Assembly (NCBI GenBank): GCA_021186555.1
Contig: JAJKFL010000026.1
Location: 5,969,209-6,033,208, forward strand
Direction of reading: 5' to 3'
Origin: Reticulitermes speratus
Lineage: Eukaryota > Arthropoda > Insecta > Blattodea > Rhinotermitidae
Length of the DNA: 64,000 bases
The translations under genes and the position numbers were made by a program. Below, one piece after another: positions 22,041 to 33,121 of the stretch. The notes below the pieces were generated by a model. That model was not told the DNA's origin and searched no databases. It worked only from the letters and a program-made list of their open reading frames with translations. Every line of letters starts with the position of its first letter. Within the stretch, counting starts at the first letter, position 1.

Positions 22041-22413
22041 TGGTACAAATGGCTCAATCTGTTAAGAAAAACGGTGAAGTTATTACTACAATCTAAATCA
22101 AGAAGAATAAGAAGTATGCCCCAAACTAGAGTGCGTGTTATTCTTGAGGCATATTTTTTACGGTTTTTGTATCTCATTAAATTTAACGTTAATTTACTAC
22201 TGACGTAAACACTGTAGTTGGAAAAATAAAATCATTCAGCTTAACGCATAGTTTGCAAACTTTTAGAGGCAAAAATAGTGTATAAGTCTACAAAACTAAT
22301 TTACGCCATACTATAAACATAATTATGATTTCTTGAGCTACAGTTGGATAAAATACTTAATAAATTGTAAAGTTTGAAATGTAATTACATGAAACAATAA
22401 CTCTAATGATATA
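22041..22413. other. no recognisable feature
   Basis: AT-rich sequence without supportable features. Confidence 0.4.
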
Positions 22414-22597
22414 CAGAAGAACCCGGTTATAACGACACAGGTTTATACGACACCTCGTCTATAGCGTCAGATATTCTGTGGTACCAATTAATTCCTCACT
22501 GTTAGCTATAACATTACACTACTCGGTTATAACAACACTCGTTTATAACGACACGAAATATTCAGTCTCTCTCATGACGTTATAACCGGGTTCGACC
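22414..22597. mobile_element. pogo/Tigger-like MITE
   Basis: Imperfect inverted ends (cagaagaacccggttataac at left; gttataaccgggttcgacc at right) follow a TA. The interior gtggtaccaattaattcctc matches the complement of the copy at 39021-39203. The 'cgaacccggttataacgaca' end is characteristic of TA-inserting pogo/Tigger-type MITEs. Confidence 0.7.
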
Positions 22598-23027
22598 GAT
22601 CGGGCCGAAACATTTAGTACTTTTATAAAAATATTTCTTTTTTGTATAATAAAAGATACGTTAGAAAGGTATTCCTACTGTGTTGATGGATGTTTTTGCT
22701 TCTTATTTTGGAGGTACTTGGTTCATATCTCTGTCCGGCTACAGGCTATTCTTACTGAGAATTTTCGTAGATTTCACAGTCCCGGCTTGGACAGCATTTA
22801 AAATGTAAATAATTTTCATTTCCCTCATTAATTATCTCATCATTTGACGTTATACACATTCAGATACTCAGAGCGTCGTTAAATAAATAAATAAAATATA
22901 AACTAAAATTTGTTTTTCACACAATGTTCAATTTAGCTCACTTAAATAAAAGATACAGGAATTCTTTGCAGTGTTTAATAGAAAGAATTGCACATGTAAC
23001 CATAAATATATCTTATTTTGTGATGCT

Positions 23028-23070
23028 TCTCCTATATGTTTCGGCTCATAGAGGCCATCTTCAGGGAGGT
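23028..23070 (-). ncRNA. hammerhead-like motif
   Basis: Minus strand: stem I CTCC/GGAG, CTGAAGAT, stem II beginning GGC and ending GCC, GAAAC, then ATATA instead of a GTA triplet. Confidence 0.45.
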
Positions 23071-23205
23071 CAGTCACAAAGGAATACATTTATAATAAGT
23101 GCTGTACAAGACGTGTATATATATGCATATATATGTACGTCTTGTACAGCATATATAAACACATACTAGACAGACTTTATTATAAATGTATTTCTTTTTA
23201 AATAA

Positions 23206-23246
23206 CCTCCCTGAAGATGGACTATAGTGGCCGAAACATGTAGGAG
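23206..23246 (+). ncRNA. hammerhead-like motif
   Basis: Stem I CTCC/GGAG, CTGAAGAT, stem II with GG/CC base and otherwise weak pairing, GAAAC-AT-GTA. Faces the motif at 23028-23070. Confidence 0.5.
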
Positions 23247-23300
23247 AAGTGTCACAAAAAATAAATATTTACGGTTACGGATGCAATTAGTTATATAGTT

Positions 23301-23829
23301 AATATATTGTACGGAATATGGTTAACATTAAATACAGGAATTCTGTTTGAAGTGAATTCAAATTCTGTACCTCAACCAACTTCATTGCTTACATCTTGAT
23401 TTCTAAATTATATTGCCATTCATAGGGCAAGGTTTGTGAGACTCAGTTCCAAGAAATTTCCCCCTTACCTTTTAAGCAAATAACCGACTGCATACAGAAT
23501 AACAAACGACAAAAATAAACCTTGAATGCCAAAATTACCTATTATACAGAGACGAAGCAAACAGTAGAAAGAAGATATTCAGCTTGTTCAAACGTTAAGA
23601 GGGAAATGTACATACAGGTTCATATGGACCCTTCTCCATCCTTATAAAATAAGGGATATGTACTGAAAAGGGCACTGATATTATCCTAACTTTGAAATAA
23701 CGCATATATTAATATAACATATATGGGCTGGAACACAATCAGTTGACATTAAAAGCAACTTCTTAAACATGAGTGTCAAATGACTTCTAGGCCACACGGT
23801 ATGATAAACAAATATATGATAGCGCTTAG
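23301..23829. other. no recognisable feature
   Basis: AT-rich sequence without supportable features. Confidence 0.4.
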
Positions 23830-24405
23830 AAATGATAACAAGACAGGCAATGCACGTACAACGTAAAATTGAAACGCGTTCGCATAACCATTGTTGTCGT
23901 GGAAAAGGAATAAGTATTACATATTCTGAGTGTGTGTCTGTAGCCTTAGTTATACAGCATGTACAGCGCATGCGCCGTATTATATTGTCATCTGTGGTCT
24001 GTCTGGCTGTACCATATTTTCTCCACATTATCTCATAAAAGGCACGATTTTCGGAAAAAAGATATTGAACATAAAATGTGTGTTTTGATTTTCTCTGCAA
24101 CTTTTGTCTGAAAAATTTATCTTTCTAAGAAGAACCCAGCGAGATATTATCATAAATGTACATAGGTCTTCATGTAAAGTACCCGTTATTGTTGTCAGAT
24201 TTTAATGAAACTTGAATTTTCTCGACAGATGTTCGAAAAATACTGAAACGTCCAATGTCATTAAAATCGGTTTTGTGGGAGCCGAATTGTTCCAAGCGGA
24301 CGGTCAGACACACGGATGGTGTGACGGACAGACAGACATGACGAGGCTAATAGTTGCTTTTCGCAATATCGCGAACGCGCCTAAGAACAGGCGAGATTGT
24401 AAGCG
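23830..24405 (+). repeat. dispersed repeat E, long copy
   Basis: Same order of blocks as 18340-18912: aacaagacaggcaatgc, cgcgttcgcataaccattg, cagcgcatgcgccgtattat, gtctgtctggctgtaccata, a gacggacagacagacatgac tract, and tcgcgaacgcgcc at the end. Confidence 0.7.
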
Positions 24406-24435
24406 TTCCAACTTTTAGATGCTAGGCTTACAGTT

Positions 24436-24450
24436 TTTATTATTATTATC

Positions 24451-24488
<38 letters not shown>

Positions 24489-24524
24489 TGTGACTAATAC
24501 TACAGGGATACATTCTTATAAACA

Positions 24525-24557
<33 letters not shown>
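24436..24557. repeat. (ATT)n and (AT)n microsatellites
   Basis: A tract of about 15 att units at 24440-24486 and about 16 at units at 24527-24558. Confidence 0.9.
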
Positions 24558-24558
<1 letters not shown>

Positions 24559-24560
<2 letters not shown>

Positions 24561-25488
24561 CATATTAAGTTATGTGTATGAAAATCTTTGACTCAATCTT
24601 ATCTTCTCCTCTCAACAAGGACGCTGCAGGTTCATTCGAAACGTCAGTATTCATCTGCCAAGACTCCTTGATGTCACATCTTAGAGGCCTGTAATGCCAC
24701 AGTCGTTATTTTGAGTGGCAAATATAGGTTTGTTACAACCAAGCGTTATGCCGCGGCCCGTGTGGGCTACATTAATACAATACAGGCAACAGGAAGTGAC
24801 ACACCATATCTTTCAGGTAAAATATTGACCCTGTATCAGTTATTCACCGCCGCGAGAACAGCTATTATAAATATTTATAGAATTTAAAAGAGAAGATGAC
24901 AGATTTTGTAAGCATACGTTATGTGTCCACTGTCTGTTCGAGAATCGTGGGCCTGAATTATTTATATTAGCGAAAATTTAAAAAAAAAAAAAAGGAACTC
25001 TCAGAGTGAAACATTTTATTACTCGTCGTTACCTTCCATAAGAAGAACAAGGTAAGCGCAATTAAACTGCTACATTCATTCAGTCATTCATTCTGCAGTC
25101 TGTCTTACGACAGGTCCATAGCCTCTTCCAAAGCGAGTTCTGCACAGGGTGCGATCTAGTGCTTCCTCTTTCAGTTTCTAAACTGCTACATAAAACATTA
25201 ATTGTAACCTGTACAAATAAAGCAACAAGTGAAATTGTAACTGTGTTGGCTGTGTCGACGTTGTTGTAGTACTGGGTTGTACCTTGGCCTGAGGAAGGAA
25301 GACAGGGAAAGGAATAAAACCTCACATCAGAGTCAGCCGTAGCCAGGCATCTAGACAACACAGCTACAGGATACAGACTCCTTTATAAATGACCAGTTGC
25401 CAGCAGTTTTTTTAACAATTTTATAATTTTATACTTTTAAGTATTATCAACAATATCAACTACTACAATAGACATCAACAATGCAACG
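24559..25488. other. no recognisable feature
   Basis: Contains a 15-base A-run near 24978. No supported gene or repeat family. Confidence 0.4.
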
Positions 25489-25872
25489 TCTTACAACAGA
25501 ATACAACAGAATACGGACTGCAATTTAAACAAACCAACGTTTTAACAGTTTCAACATCAACAATGCAACGTCTTACAACGTCATACAACAGAATACGGAC
25601 TGCAATATAAGCAAACCAACGTTTTAACAGTTTCAACATCAACAATGCAACGTCTTACAACGTCATACAACAGAATACGGACTGCAATATAAACAAACCA
25701 ACGTTTTAACAGTTTCAACATCAACAATGCAACGTCTTACAACGTCATACAACAGAATACGGACTGCAATATAAGCAAACCAACGTTTTAACAGTTTCAA
25801 CATCAACAATGCAACGTCTTACAACGTCATACAACAGAATACGGACTGCAATATAAACAAACGACGTTTTAA
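25489..25872 (+). repeat. 82-bp array, about 4.7 copies
   Basis: Units contain aacatcaacaatgcaacgtc, aacagaatacggactgcaat and aaaccaacgttttaacag. A shorter, more diverged unit begins the array. It lies 185 bp upstream of the ribozyme-like motif at 26057 and may belong to the same element. Confidence 0.9.
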
Positions 25873-26056
25873 CAGTTTATAATAATTTAATAAAAAGTTT
25901 TAACAACCGCGACGATCTCAATAGATAACAACCTAACACCCTACAAAAAAGTGCAGTGCTTGTGACTTCCAGTGTAAAGTAGTAACACTGACAGAACAAT
26001 AGTGGAATAACAGTGCCAAATTGGACGGTGTAAAGTGAAGTATATATATAACAAGT

Positions 26057-26101
26057 TACCCCTGATGATGGCCATAATGGGGCCGAAACATATGTAGGGT
26101 A
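26057..26101 (+). ncRNA. hammerhead-like motif, best-formed copy
   Basis: Stem I TACCC/GGGTA, box CTGATGAT, stem II GGCC/GGCC with a 7-nt loop, then GAAAC-ATAT-GTA. About 35 nt downstream lies gtggattcgttggtt, the family box found 3' of most copies. No inverted partner is seen nearby. The T after CTGATGA is extra compared with the canonical hammerhead. Confidence 0.6.
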
Positions 26102-26286
26102 CTAGTGAGAGTTTAATTATAATAGTGGATTCGTTGGTTGAGTGAGTGAATACTCACAGGACAGACTTTCTTGAGATTACAGTCAGCAATAATAAATGAA
26201 ACTTTGAGAAAAAAAAAATGCAAGAGGAACAGATCGAAATGACAGCTGTACTTGGGTTTATGAAAAAAAATTGCTAAATACAAATA

Positions 26287-26594
26287 CACTCACCCATCGC
26301 TTTTCACGGGGGTTTGGTTCCAAGTACTTCTGCGAATATGGAAATCAGCGAATAATTGACCGCCCCCCCCCCCCCCAAAAAAAAAGTGTTATAATTTTTA
26401 AGTACTTTTCTTTTCTTTGCAGAAACATTTTCTTCGCCTTCTTCAATATAATGCGATATGACTCGAAGACCTGTTGAAGCTGTCGATGCTTCTACCCACT
26501 CAAGGGCCCGAGAGACCTATTTTTATTCTTGGGGAGACACCGCGAATTTGCGAAACCGCGAAGTTACGAACCCGCGAAAAGCGAGGAATGAGTG
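26287..26594. mobile_element. pogo/Tigger-like MITE with TA flanks
   Basis: Inverted ends CACTCACCCATCGCTTTTC at left and the complement of gcgaaaagcgaggaatgagt at right, with TA on each side. The interior has paired phrases around cgcgaa and a C-run/A-run at 26362-26385. Confidence 0.7.
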
Positions 26595-26749
26595 TATCAG
26601 ATTTCGACAATAGGAACGCAGAGGAAGCTGGTTCAACTGGTGATGCTTATGACTTTCAAAGTGGAAGTGTCAGGTTTGTATCACGGTTGGAACAGCGACT
26701 AGCCTGATATCTCTCATTGTTTTACTCAGTCGTTCCAGGAAATTGCCAG

Positions 26750-27050
26750 GGGAACGCGGTGGCGCAGTTGGTTGAGGCACTGCGCTACAAGCCGGAACGT
26801 CGCGGGTTCGATTCCCGATGGTGTCATTGGAATTTTTCATTGACATAATCCTTCCGGTCGCACTATGGCCCTGGGGTCGACTCAGCCTCCAACAGAAATG
26901 AGTACCAGGAATATTTCCTGGGGGGTAAAGGCGGCCGGTGCGTAGGGCTGACAACCTTACCACCTTCATGTGCCGATTGTCTAGAAATCTGGGAGCCTCA
27001 ACCTCCTGGAACCCTAACGGCCTGTCCAGGCCTGTAATGGGATTGCTTTG
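26750..27050 (+). mobile_element. SINE-B, near-consensus copy
   Basis: Complete head (gaacgcggtggcgcagttgg; B box ggtcgcgg-gttcgattccc) and body to gtaatgggattgctttgc. It is one of the least diverged SINE-B copies in the window. Confidence 0.9.
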
Positions 27051-27123
27051 CTTGCTTCATTATCAGGATCATCTCTTCTAGGTCTGTTTCAACATAAAGG
27101 CACTACAATCCTTCGAAACTTCC

Positions 27124-27463
27124 GTAAATATTTACCAATTTGACGCTAACCATTCCGTTCTGTTTATAGAGAAGTACATAAATAACACTACTTACTCCCT
27201 CTGACACAACTCTAATTTTAAATTACACAACAAACCATTTGTGTTAAATGACGCACAATCAAATTAGAAGTCGATTGTAATTTTTTGTTATAATTTGTGA
27301 GATCTCGCATAAATTTACATTTTTACCTCGAGTTTTAAGCAAAATAAACACCTGATGATGATCGGCTTGATCGAAACATGTAGCGTTTGAGAAAATAATT
27401 GTAATAAATACAGGTTGTGTCAGAGAGCGTAAGTAGTGTTATTTATGTAAATATTTACCAGTT
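27124..27463. mobile_element. inverted-repeat element with ribozyme-like motif
   Basis: Outer gtaaatatttacca segments at both ends, and arms acataaataacactacttac/gtaagtagtgttatttatgt with ctctgacacaac nearby. One hammerhead-like motif lies on +. Confidence 0.65.
27346..27388 (+). ncRNA. hammerhead-like motif
   Basis: Stem I AAACAC/GCGTTT with one mismatch, CTGATGAT, stem II GATC/GATC with a 5-nt loop, GAAAC-AT-GTA. Confidence 0.55.
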
Positions 27464-27837
27464 AACACAGCGTAAATATAGAAGTCCTGAAGTTTAAAAT
27501 TTTGAAGTGTTCAAGTAATCACTCAATCTTTTACGTTGTCATCCCAAAATTCTTCATCTTCTACTACGAGGTTTGTGTTTTGGTTATTAATTTCATAATT
27601 TTATTTACCTCCATGTGCCCATGCCTGTACTATCTTTACTATCTCTCTGCTATTACATCATTTCATTTACACTCTCTTCCTTCAGCTTGGCTTCAAGGTC
27701 TTCATTTCTCCTTCATCAGATAGTCTCAATCAAGTCACTGCTCTCAAAATTTTTATTTCTGTTCTTTGTAATGCCCTCCTTTATTCTGTACTTAGCACCA
27801 ACGTGTCACAGCCAAATTCGAAGGGCTATAGTTTTGT
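27464..27837. other. no recognisable feature
   Basis: Pyrimidine-rich AT-rich sequence; no gene supported. Confidence 0.4.
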
Positions 27838-27839
27838 GA

Positions 27840-28540
27840 AACTTCATGTGTCATGTTACGTCATGTCAGTTGGTAAGTAGTTACCGACTGACATGACGTA
27901 ACTTGATGTGTCATGTTCCGTCATGTCAGTTGGTAAGTAGTCTGTGTTTATATACTTTGATCCCCCTGATGATGACTAATAAGTAGTCGAAACATATGTA
28001 GGGGTATATATGACGACAAGGTGTAGTGCATGTGTGGTTAAAATGAAAGCTATTATGTAAGACAGAATGCACGGTGAATATAATGTGAAAAATGACACAT
28101 CAAGTTACGTCATGTCAGTTGGTAACTACTTACCAACTGACATGACGTAACATGACACATCAAGTTACGTCATGTCAGTCGGTAACTACTTACCAACTGA
28201 CATGACGTAACATGACACATCAAGTTACGTCATGTCAGTCGGTAACTGCTTACCAACTGACATGACGTAATATGACACATCAAGTTACGTCATGTCAGTT
28301 GGTAACTACTTACCAACTGACATGACGTGACATGACTTGATGTGTCATATTACGTCATGTCAGTTGGTAAGCAGTTACCGACTGACATGACGTAACTTGA
28401 TGTGTCATGTTACGTCATGTCAGTTGGTAAGTAGTTACCGACTGACATGACGTAACTTGATGTGTCATGTTACGTCATGTCAGTTGGTAAGTAGTTACCA
28501 ACTGACATGACGTAACTTGATGTGTCATTTTTCACATTAT
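27840..28540. repeat. 60-bp palindromic array
   Basis: Units such as acgtcatgtcagttggtaac followed by its complement repeat every 60 bp. They read in one orientation from about 28085 to 28335 and in the opposite orientation from there to 28530. Another piece lies at 27840-27945. The block is therefore a large palindrome centred near 28330 and built of smaller palindromes. Confidence 0.9.
27962..28004 (+). ncRNA. hammerhead-like motif
   Basis: Stem I CCCC/GGGG, CTGATGAT, stem II GACT/AGTC with a 7-nt loop, GAAAC-ATAT-GTA. Confidence 0.55.
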
Positions 28541-28616
28541 ATTCACCGTGCATTCTGTCTTACATAATAGCTTTCATTTTAACCAACACATGCACTACAC
28601 CTTGTCGTCATATATA

Positions 28617-28659
28617 CCCCTACATATGTTTCGACTACTTATTAGTCATCATCAGGGGG
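28617..28659 (-). ncRNA. hammerhead-like motif
   Basis: Minus-strand copy identical in core and stem II (GACT/AGTC) to those at 27962 and 29163. Confidence 0.55.
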
Positions 28660-29162
28660 ATCAAAGTATATAAACACAGACTACACATCCACTATAATAG
28701 TTGGTTCACATTCAATGTTAAAATAAGATGAACTGTGTTCACTATAAAAACATGTAGCATTTTTGCTTCAGTGGTTAAAATATGTAAGTGCGTTTGTTTT
28801 CCTTTTGGATTAAAACGTTTAAAATTTATTTAAAATTATTGGCAGCTTGTCTTGTTTCCTTCTCAAATGGCTTCGCCTGATGGCTGCAACGCAGCCATCA
28901 GGCGAAGCCTACAAAACACGGCACAACAACACGCCACAGATAAATTCACCGCCATTTGAGAAGGAAACAAGACCAGCTGCCAATAATTTTAAATAAATTT
29001 TAAACGTTTTAATCCAAAAGGAAAACAAACGCACTTATATATTTTAACCACTGAAGCAAAAATGCTACATGTTTTTATAGTGAACATAGTTCATCTTGTT
29101 TTAACATTGAATGTGAACCAACTATTATAGTGGATGTGTAGTCTGTGTATCTATACTTTGAT

Positions 29163-29205
29163 CCCCCTGATGATGACTAATAAGTAGTCGAAACATATGT
29201 AGGGG
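29163..29205 (+). ncRNA. hammerhead-like motif
   Basis: Plus-strand copy with stem I CCCC/GGGG, stem II GACT/AGTC, GAAAC-ATAT-GTA. Downstream box gtgcatgtgttggtt. Confidence 0.55.
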
Positions 29206-29369
29206 TATATATGACGACAAGGTGTAGTGCATGTGTTGGTTAAAATGAAAGCTATTGATGTGTCATGTTACGTCATGTCAGTTGGTAAGTAGTTACCGAA
29301 CTTTCAATTGATGGCAGTGTCTCCATCTTGAGGACCAGGCAGTCCAAGAGTAGTCCCTTCCAGGACTGA

Positions 29370-29425
29370 ATAAACCTGAAGATAAATTTAAGGAGATATT
29401 TCGAAACGTCGGTAGCTACCCTCCA
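29370..29425 (+). ncRNA. family F-type hammerhead-like motif
   Basis: CCTGAAGAT, weak AAAT/ATTT stem II, then GAAACGTCGGTAGC. Stem I pairing is not evident. It resembles the GAAACGTCGG core of family F elements. Confidence 0.35.
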
Positions 29426-30454
29426 GTTAACTCGGTGTAAAATCCCAAAATATTTAAATTCTCAGCAACACCTCTGTGAGAAGTGCAAATTTCGAAAAAA
29501 TTATTTGCCTTTTTTTTTTTTTTTTTTTTTTTTATTATTTATACTTAAGTGTTCTATCCGACGTGTCTAAATCTTGTAATACTGATTCTCTTCTTGCACT
29601 GTCCTTGTTATCTTTCTAGTTAATTAATTAAGCAAATATGGCAGCATGCACACACTGTCCCACCCACCTACCCCCAAACACACACAGTGACGTTCTCACA
29701 CGCCCCCGCACAACCAGTAGCAACAACCTTGTGGGTTCGAGGTTAACTGTTCATGTAGTTTGTGCAAATTAGCTAGCAGTTAATGACGCCCACAGGTACA
29801 CAAATGTTTTTAATGCGTAGTGATTTTTTGTTAAACAGTCGTCCAATCCTAAGCGAAAATCGATACAAATTCAGCCCTATAAGCGTCAGTCCCATTACCG
29901 ACCAACACATAAACTGGTACAATTACACAAGACTCTGACGATGATAGGATGATATGACACATTGGAATCATCTAGCGTCTGGAAGCTGCCAAACCTTACA
30001 GATTTAGAACTGCTTTTCCTATCGGCACCAAATGGTAGATTTTTCACTCATTTACCTGTGGACAAGAAACCTGAATGAAGAAACTGAGGAATACCTAGTA
30101 GTAAAGGTATAATATTAAAACGGAAACTCCAATAAATAGGTTTGGTGCGCATGCACTGGACTTACCTGCCTCATAAAATGTATATAATTGGCAGCATTTT
30201 GTGAAAACAGTAATTAAACTTAAAATTACATGAAGGGCACTTAATTTGTTGACTGCACTTGAAATTGTTTTAAAATACGGGATTAACTGAAAGTTTTTGG
30301 AAAATTCAAATTTTAAAGTGACATGAATATATCGGACCTTGTCCAGTTTCTCGTATTGATTACAGAAATGCGAGGTTTGGGGCACAATTTGTCGCCGTCT
30401 TGACGTGACAGTAGAAACCACTAATAGGGTTAACATCCATTCTCAGTAGGTTTC
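29426..30454. other. unannotated; contains a 25-base T-run
   Basis: T-run at about 29510-29534. No gene or known repeat family recognised elsewhere. A 113-codon open frame on the minus strand (30095-30436) has no recognisable motif. Confidence 0.4.
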
Positions 30455-30985
30455 TACTGTCATATGATGACGGATATTCATATGATGACGAATATTCATA
30501 TGATGACGGATATTCTAGTCATATGATGATGGATATTCATATGATGACGAATATTCTGTCATATGATGACGAATATTCATATGACGACGGATATTCTGTC
30601 ATATGATGACGGATATTCACATGACGACGGATATTCTACTGTCATATGATGACGGATATTCATATGATGACGGATATTCTACTGTCATATGGTGACGAAT
30701 ATTCTACTGTCATATGATGACGGATATTCACGATGACGGATATTCTACTGTCATATGATGACGGATATTCTACTGTCATATGATGACGGATATTCTACTG
30801 TCATATGATGACGGATATTCTACTGTCATATGATGACGGATATTCTACTGTCATATATTGACGGATATTCTACTGTCATATGATGACGGATATTCGTATG
30901 ATGACGGATATTCTACTGTCATATGATGACGGATATTCTTATGATACGGATATTCTACTGTCATATGATGACGGATATTCCGAAA
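30455..30985 (+). repeat. 25-bp minisatellite with variable spacing
   Basis: Units combine tcatatgatgacggatatt with an optional ctactg or ctg spacer. The spacer is short or absent at the left and regular at the right, giving 18- to 25-bp periods and about 22 units. Confidence 0.9.
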
Positions 30986-31974
30986 ACGTTTTCTTTCAGT
31001 TTTCCTTTATCAGCATTATTTCATTAAGACACAATTTTCAGTCATCCATCTATCACCAACTCCACATAATCTTAGCAATTGATAGCTTCGTTAAATAACC
31101 CACATAACAAGTAGGCGATGTGCAATGTCCCATGAATGTGACAGTTCATAACATATTATACTCATAAACTTTCAGACTCGGATGTAATTTTCTTTTTTCT
31201 GTACTGTTCAATAGAACCTCTACTTTAATTAATCTCGTCTCAAAACGTCATAGGCTACTTTGTCAAAAACATATTCCTCGTATAACAACTTGCTAATTAT
31301 TCCTCAAGTAGATTCTTAAGAAGGGCTTTTCTCCATTGAGTCCTATATGTCGTTATATCACTTTTGCATCTCGTGTTGGTCAATATAAGTGTCTGAAGGG
31401 ACTTTTAAACATGCAGCTCTCTCTAAGTCACCATCGTATTACAAAATATGATCTGCCTCTCATTCCAGCCCATTTTAGGGGGGGGGGGGAGGTAGGAAGG
31501 CGGGATTACTTTTATGCTAGCTCAAGGGAGAAGTGAAGTGCTGTGGTATCACATTCGCAGGAAACCATTTATTCGATTACTTTAACCTAATTTATTGCAG
31601 ACGATCTGCTTATTAGACATGCAGCTGCAAACTGAAGGCAACATGGTCGCCGTCAATAAACAAAATGGGAACTGTATTTCGTTACCAGATGGAAAGATTC
31701 CGTTCGTCGAAATATATTTTTCAGTAGATAAAACGTTGCCTGAAAATTTGTCACGCAGTAAATGTTACAAGACTTGATGTCACAGAGTGCTAAACTTGTT
31801 AATGTTTTGGGACGGAACGTAACGTTATAATACTTTTACTTTGCTTCTCTAACGTGACACTTATAGTTATTTTTGTGGTGAAGGGCCCCGCAGCAGATGC
31901 TACAGACGCACTGCAGCCTTAAGGCTTATTTTGCAACCCTGTTATGAAGATGATTAGTTTTTTTCGTTTTTCCG
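30986..31974. other. no recognisable feature
   Basis: Includes a G-run near 31477. A 60-codon open frame at 31595-31777 has no recognisable motif. Confidence 0.4.
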
Positions 31975-32515
31975 AGTAATGGAGCACCGGTGGAATGAAA
32001 TTGACAGGGGAAAACCAAAGTATTCTTAGAAAAGTCTGTCCCAGTGCCATTTTGTCCAACAAAAATTTCACATGGGCTGACACGCGGGATTTTTTTTTAA
32101 ACTAATTCCTGGGTTTTCCCCTTTGATCCCTTTTTGTTCTGTATTAATCCTTTTTTTTTTTTTCGTCCTTTTCATGTCACTTACGGTCCACAACCGTCTT
32201 TTTACAACACAACACAAACATCCATGCCCCCGGTGGGATTATTTTTTTTTGCCTGTCCGGGGTTTTTCCCCTTTGATCCATTTTTGTACTGTTTAAATCC
32301 TTTCGTCCTTCATGTCACTTTACGTTTCATGCTACCGTCCTTATACAACAAACACAACACAAACATCCATGCCCCCGGTGGGATTCGAACCCACGATCCC
32401 AGTAAGCGAACGGCCGTAGACCCACGCCTTAGACCGCACGGCCACTGGGATCGGCTCGAACCCGGGTCTCCGCGGTGAGAGGCCGGCGACTAACCGCCTG
32501 AGCCATGGCACGGCC
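31975..32515 (-). mobile_element. SINE-C split by a SINE-A insertion
   Basis: SINE-C body at 31975-32091 (ttgacaggggaaaaccaaag, tgtcccagtgccattttgtc) resumes with its tRNA-like head at 32456-32515 (complement of cggtgagaggccggcgacta and gagccatggcac). The 364 bp between them are a minus-strand SINE-A. Confidence 0.7.
32092..32455 (-). mobile_element. SINE-A with duplicated body segment (subfamily A3)
   Basis: Head and B box at 32380-32455 (complement of gtgggttcgaatcccaccgg). The body is the long-tail type (gacatgaaggacgaaagg, atggatcaaaggggaa), present twice: catgcccccggtggga occurs at about 32222 and 32370. Same architecture as 53142-53974. Confidence 0.75.
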
Positions 32516-33114
32516 ATTCTAGTACTTAATACTCTTCCCACTTATCATTGGGATTTGCTAAATTGTTTGGTCTAGAAGTTTTAAATTAATCTTTATAACA
32601 GAATCAAAGATAAAAGGTTCTGCTTATGGCTTAATAACGTTATTCTCAGTCGGTCTCATTATATACCATCAAATGGTAAGATGACTGGTAAGTAAATAAT
32701 TAGAGAGGATGTGGAAGACTGCGGCGGTTGTCTAAATAGGTACTATCGGGTACTTTTCCAGAGGGACTGAGTAAAACCACAAGAAAATTACTTTAAAAGT
32801 AGCCATTTTCGGGTTAAGATTTTAACTCGGAACTGTCAGAGTATGAAGCAGCAATGCTACCAACCTGACTGTAACCTTCGTTTGTAACAGTAGATTAGAA
32901 AAATGTGCGGTTCTGTTAGTAGGATTAAGTCCCGTGGCAGAGTTAGGTTAGGTTGTGTAAGGTAACGTCATAATGCGTTGACTGTTCGTTGATATAGAGA
33001 GCACTTATGTGGCAAATATCATTGTCACTTTTCGCCTCTGTATCGCCCTTCGTGTGGACGAACGGCTCACTGGGTTAAGTTACTACGATATTCGAGCCGA
33101 CAAGAAGTGACAAA
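32516..33114. other. no recognisable feature
   Basis: A short ttaggttagg stretch near 32945 is too small to be a telomeric array. Nothing else supported. Confidence 0.4.
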
Positions 33115-33121
33115 CTGTATT

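Larger units (their letters stand above)
22985..23300. mobile_element. inverted-repeat element with facing ribozyme-like motifs
   Basis: Left arm 22985-23064 and right arm 23220-23295 are inverted repeats (cataaatatatcttattttg against the complement of aaaaaataaatatttacggt). They carry hammerhead-like motifs on opposite strands. The centre is a hairpin with arms tgctgtacaagacgt/acgtcttgtacagca (about 23099-23147). Confidence 0.75.
27945..28700. mobile_element. inverted-repeat element split by the 60-bp palindromic array
   Basis: Left arm 27945-28085 (+ motif, then gcacggtgaatataatgtga) is the complement of 28525-28680 (minus motif). The 60-bp array lies between them. The right arm is shared with the next element, so three arms alternate in orientation. 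Confidence 0.75.
28563..29254. mobile_element. inverted-repeat element, about 300-bp arms
   Basis: Arms 28563-28870 and 28962-29254 are near-perfect inverted repeats (ggcagcttgtcttgtttcct against the complement of ggaaacaagaccagctgcc). They carry facing hammerhead-like motifs. Inside is a hairpin, cttcgcctgatggctgc/gcagccatcaggcgaag, at 28870-28908. Confidence 0.85.

Noticed and set aside
32940-32965. Insect telomere repeat (TTAGG)n
   Set aside because: Only about two units; this occurs by chance in AT-rich DNA.
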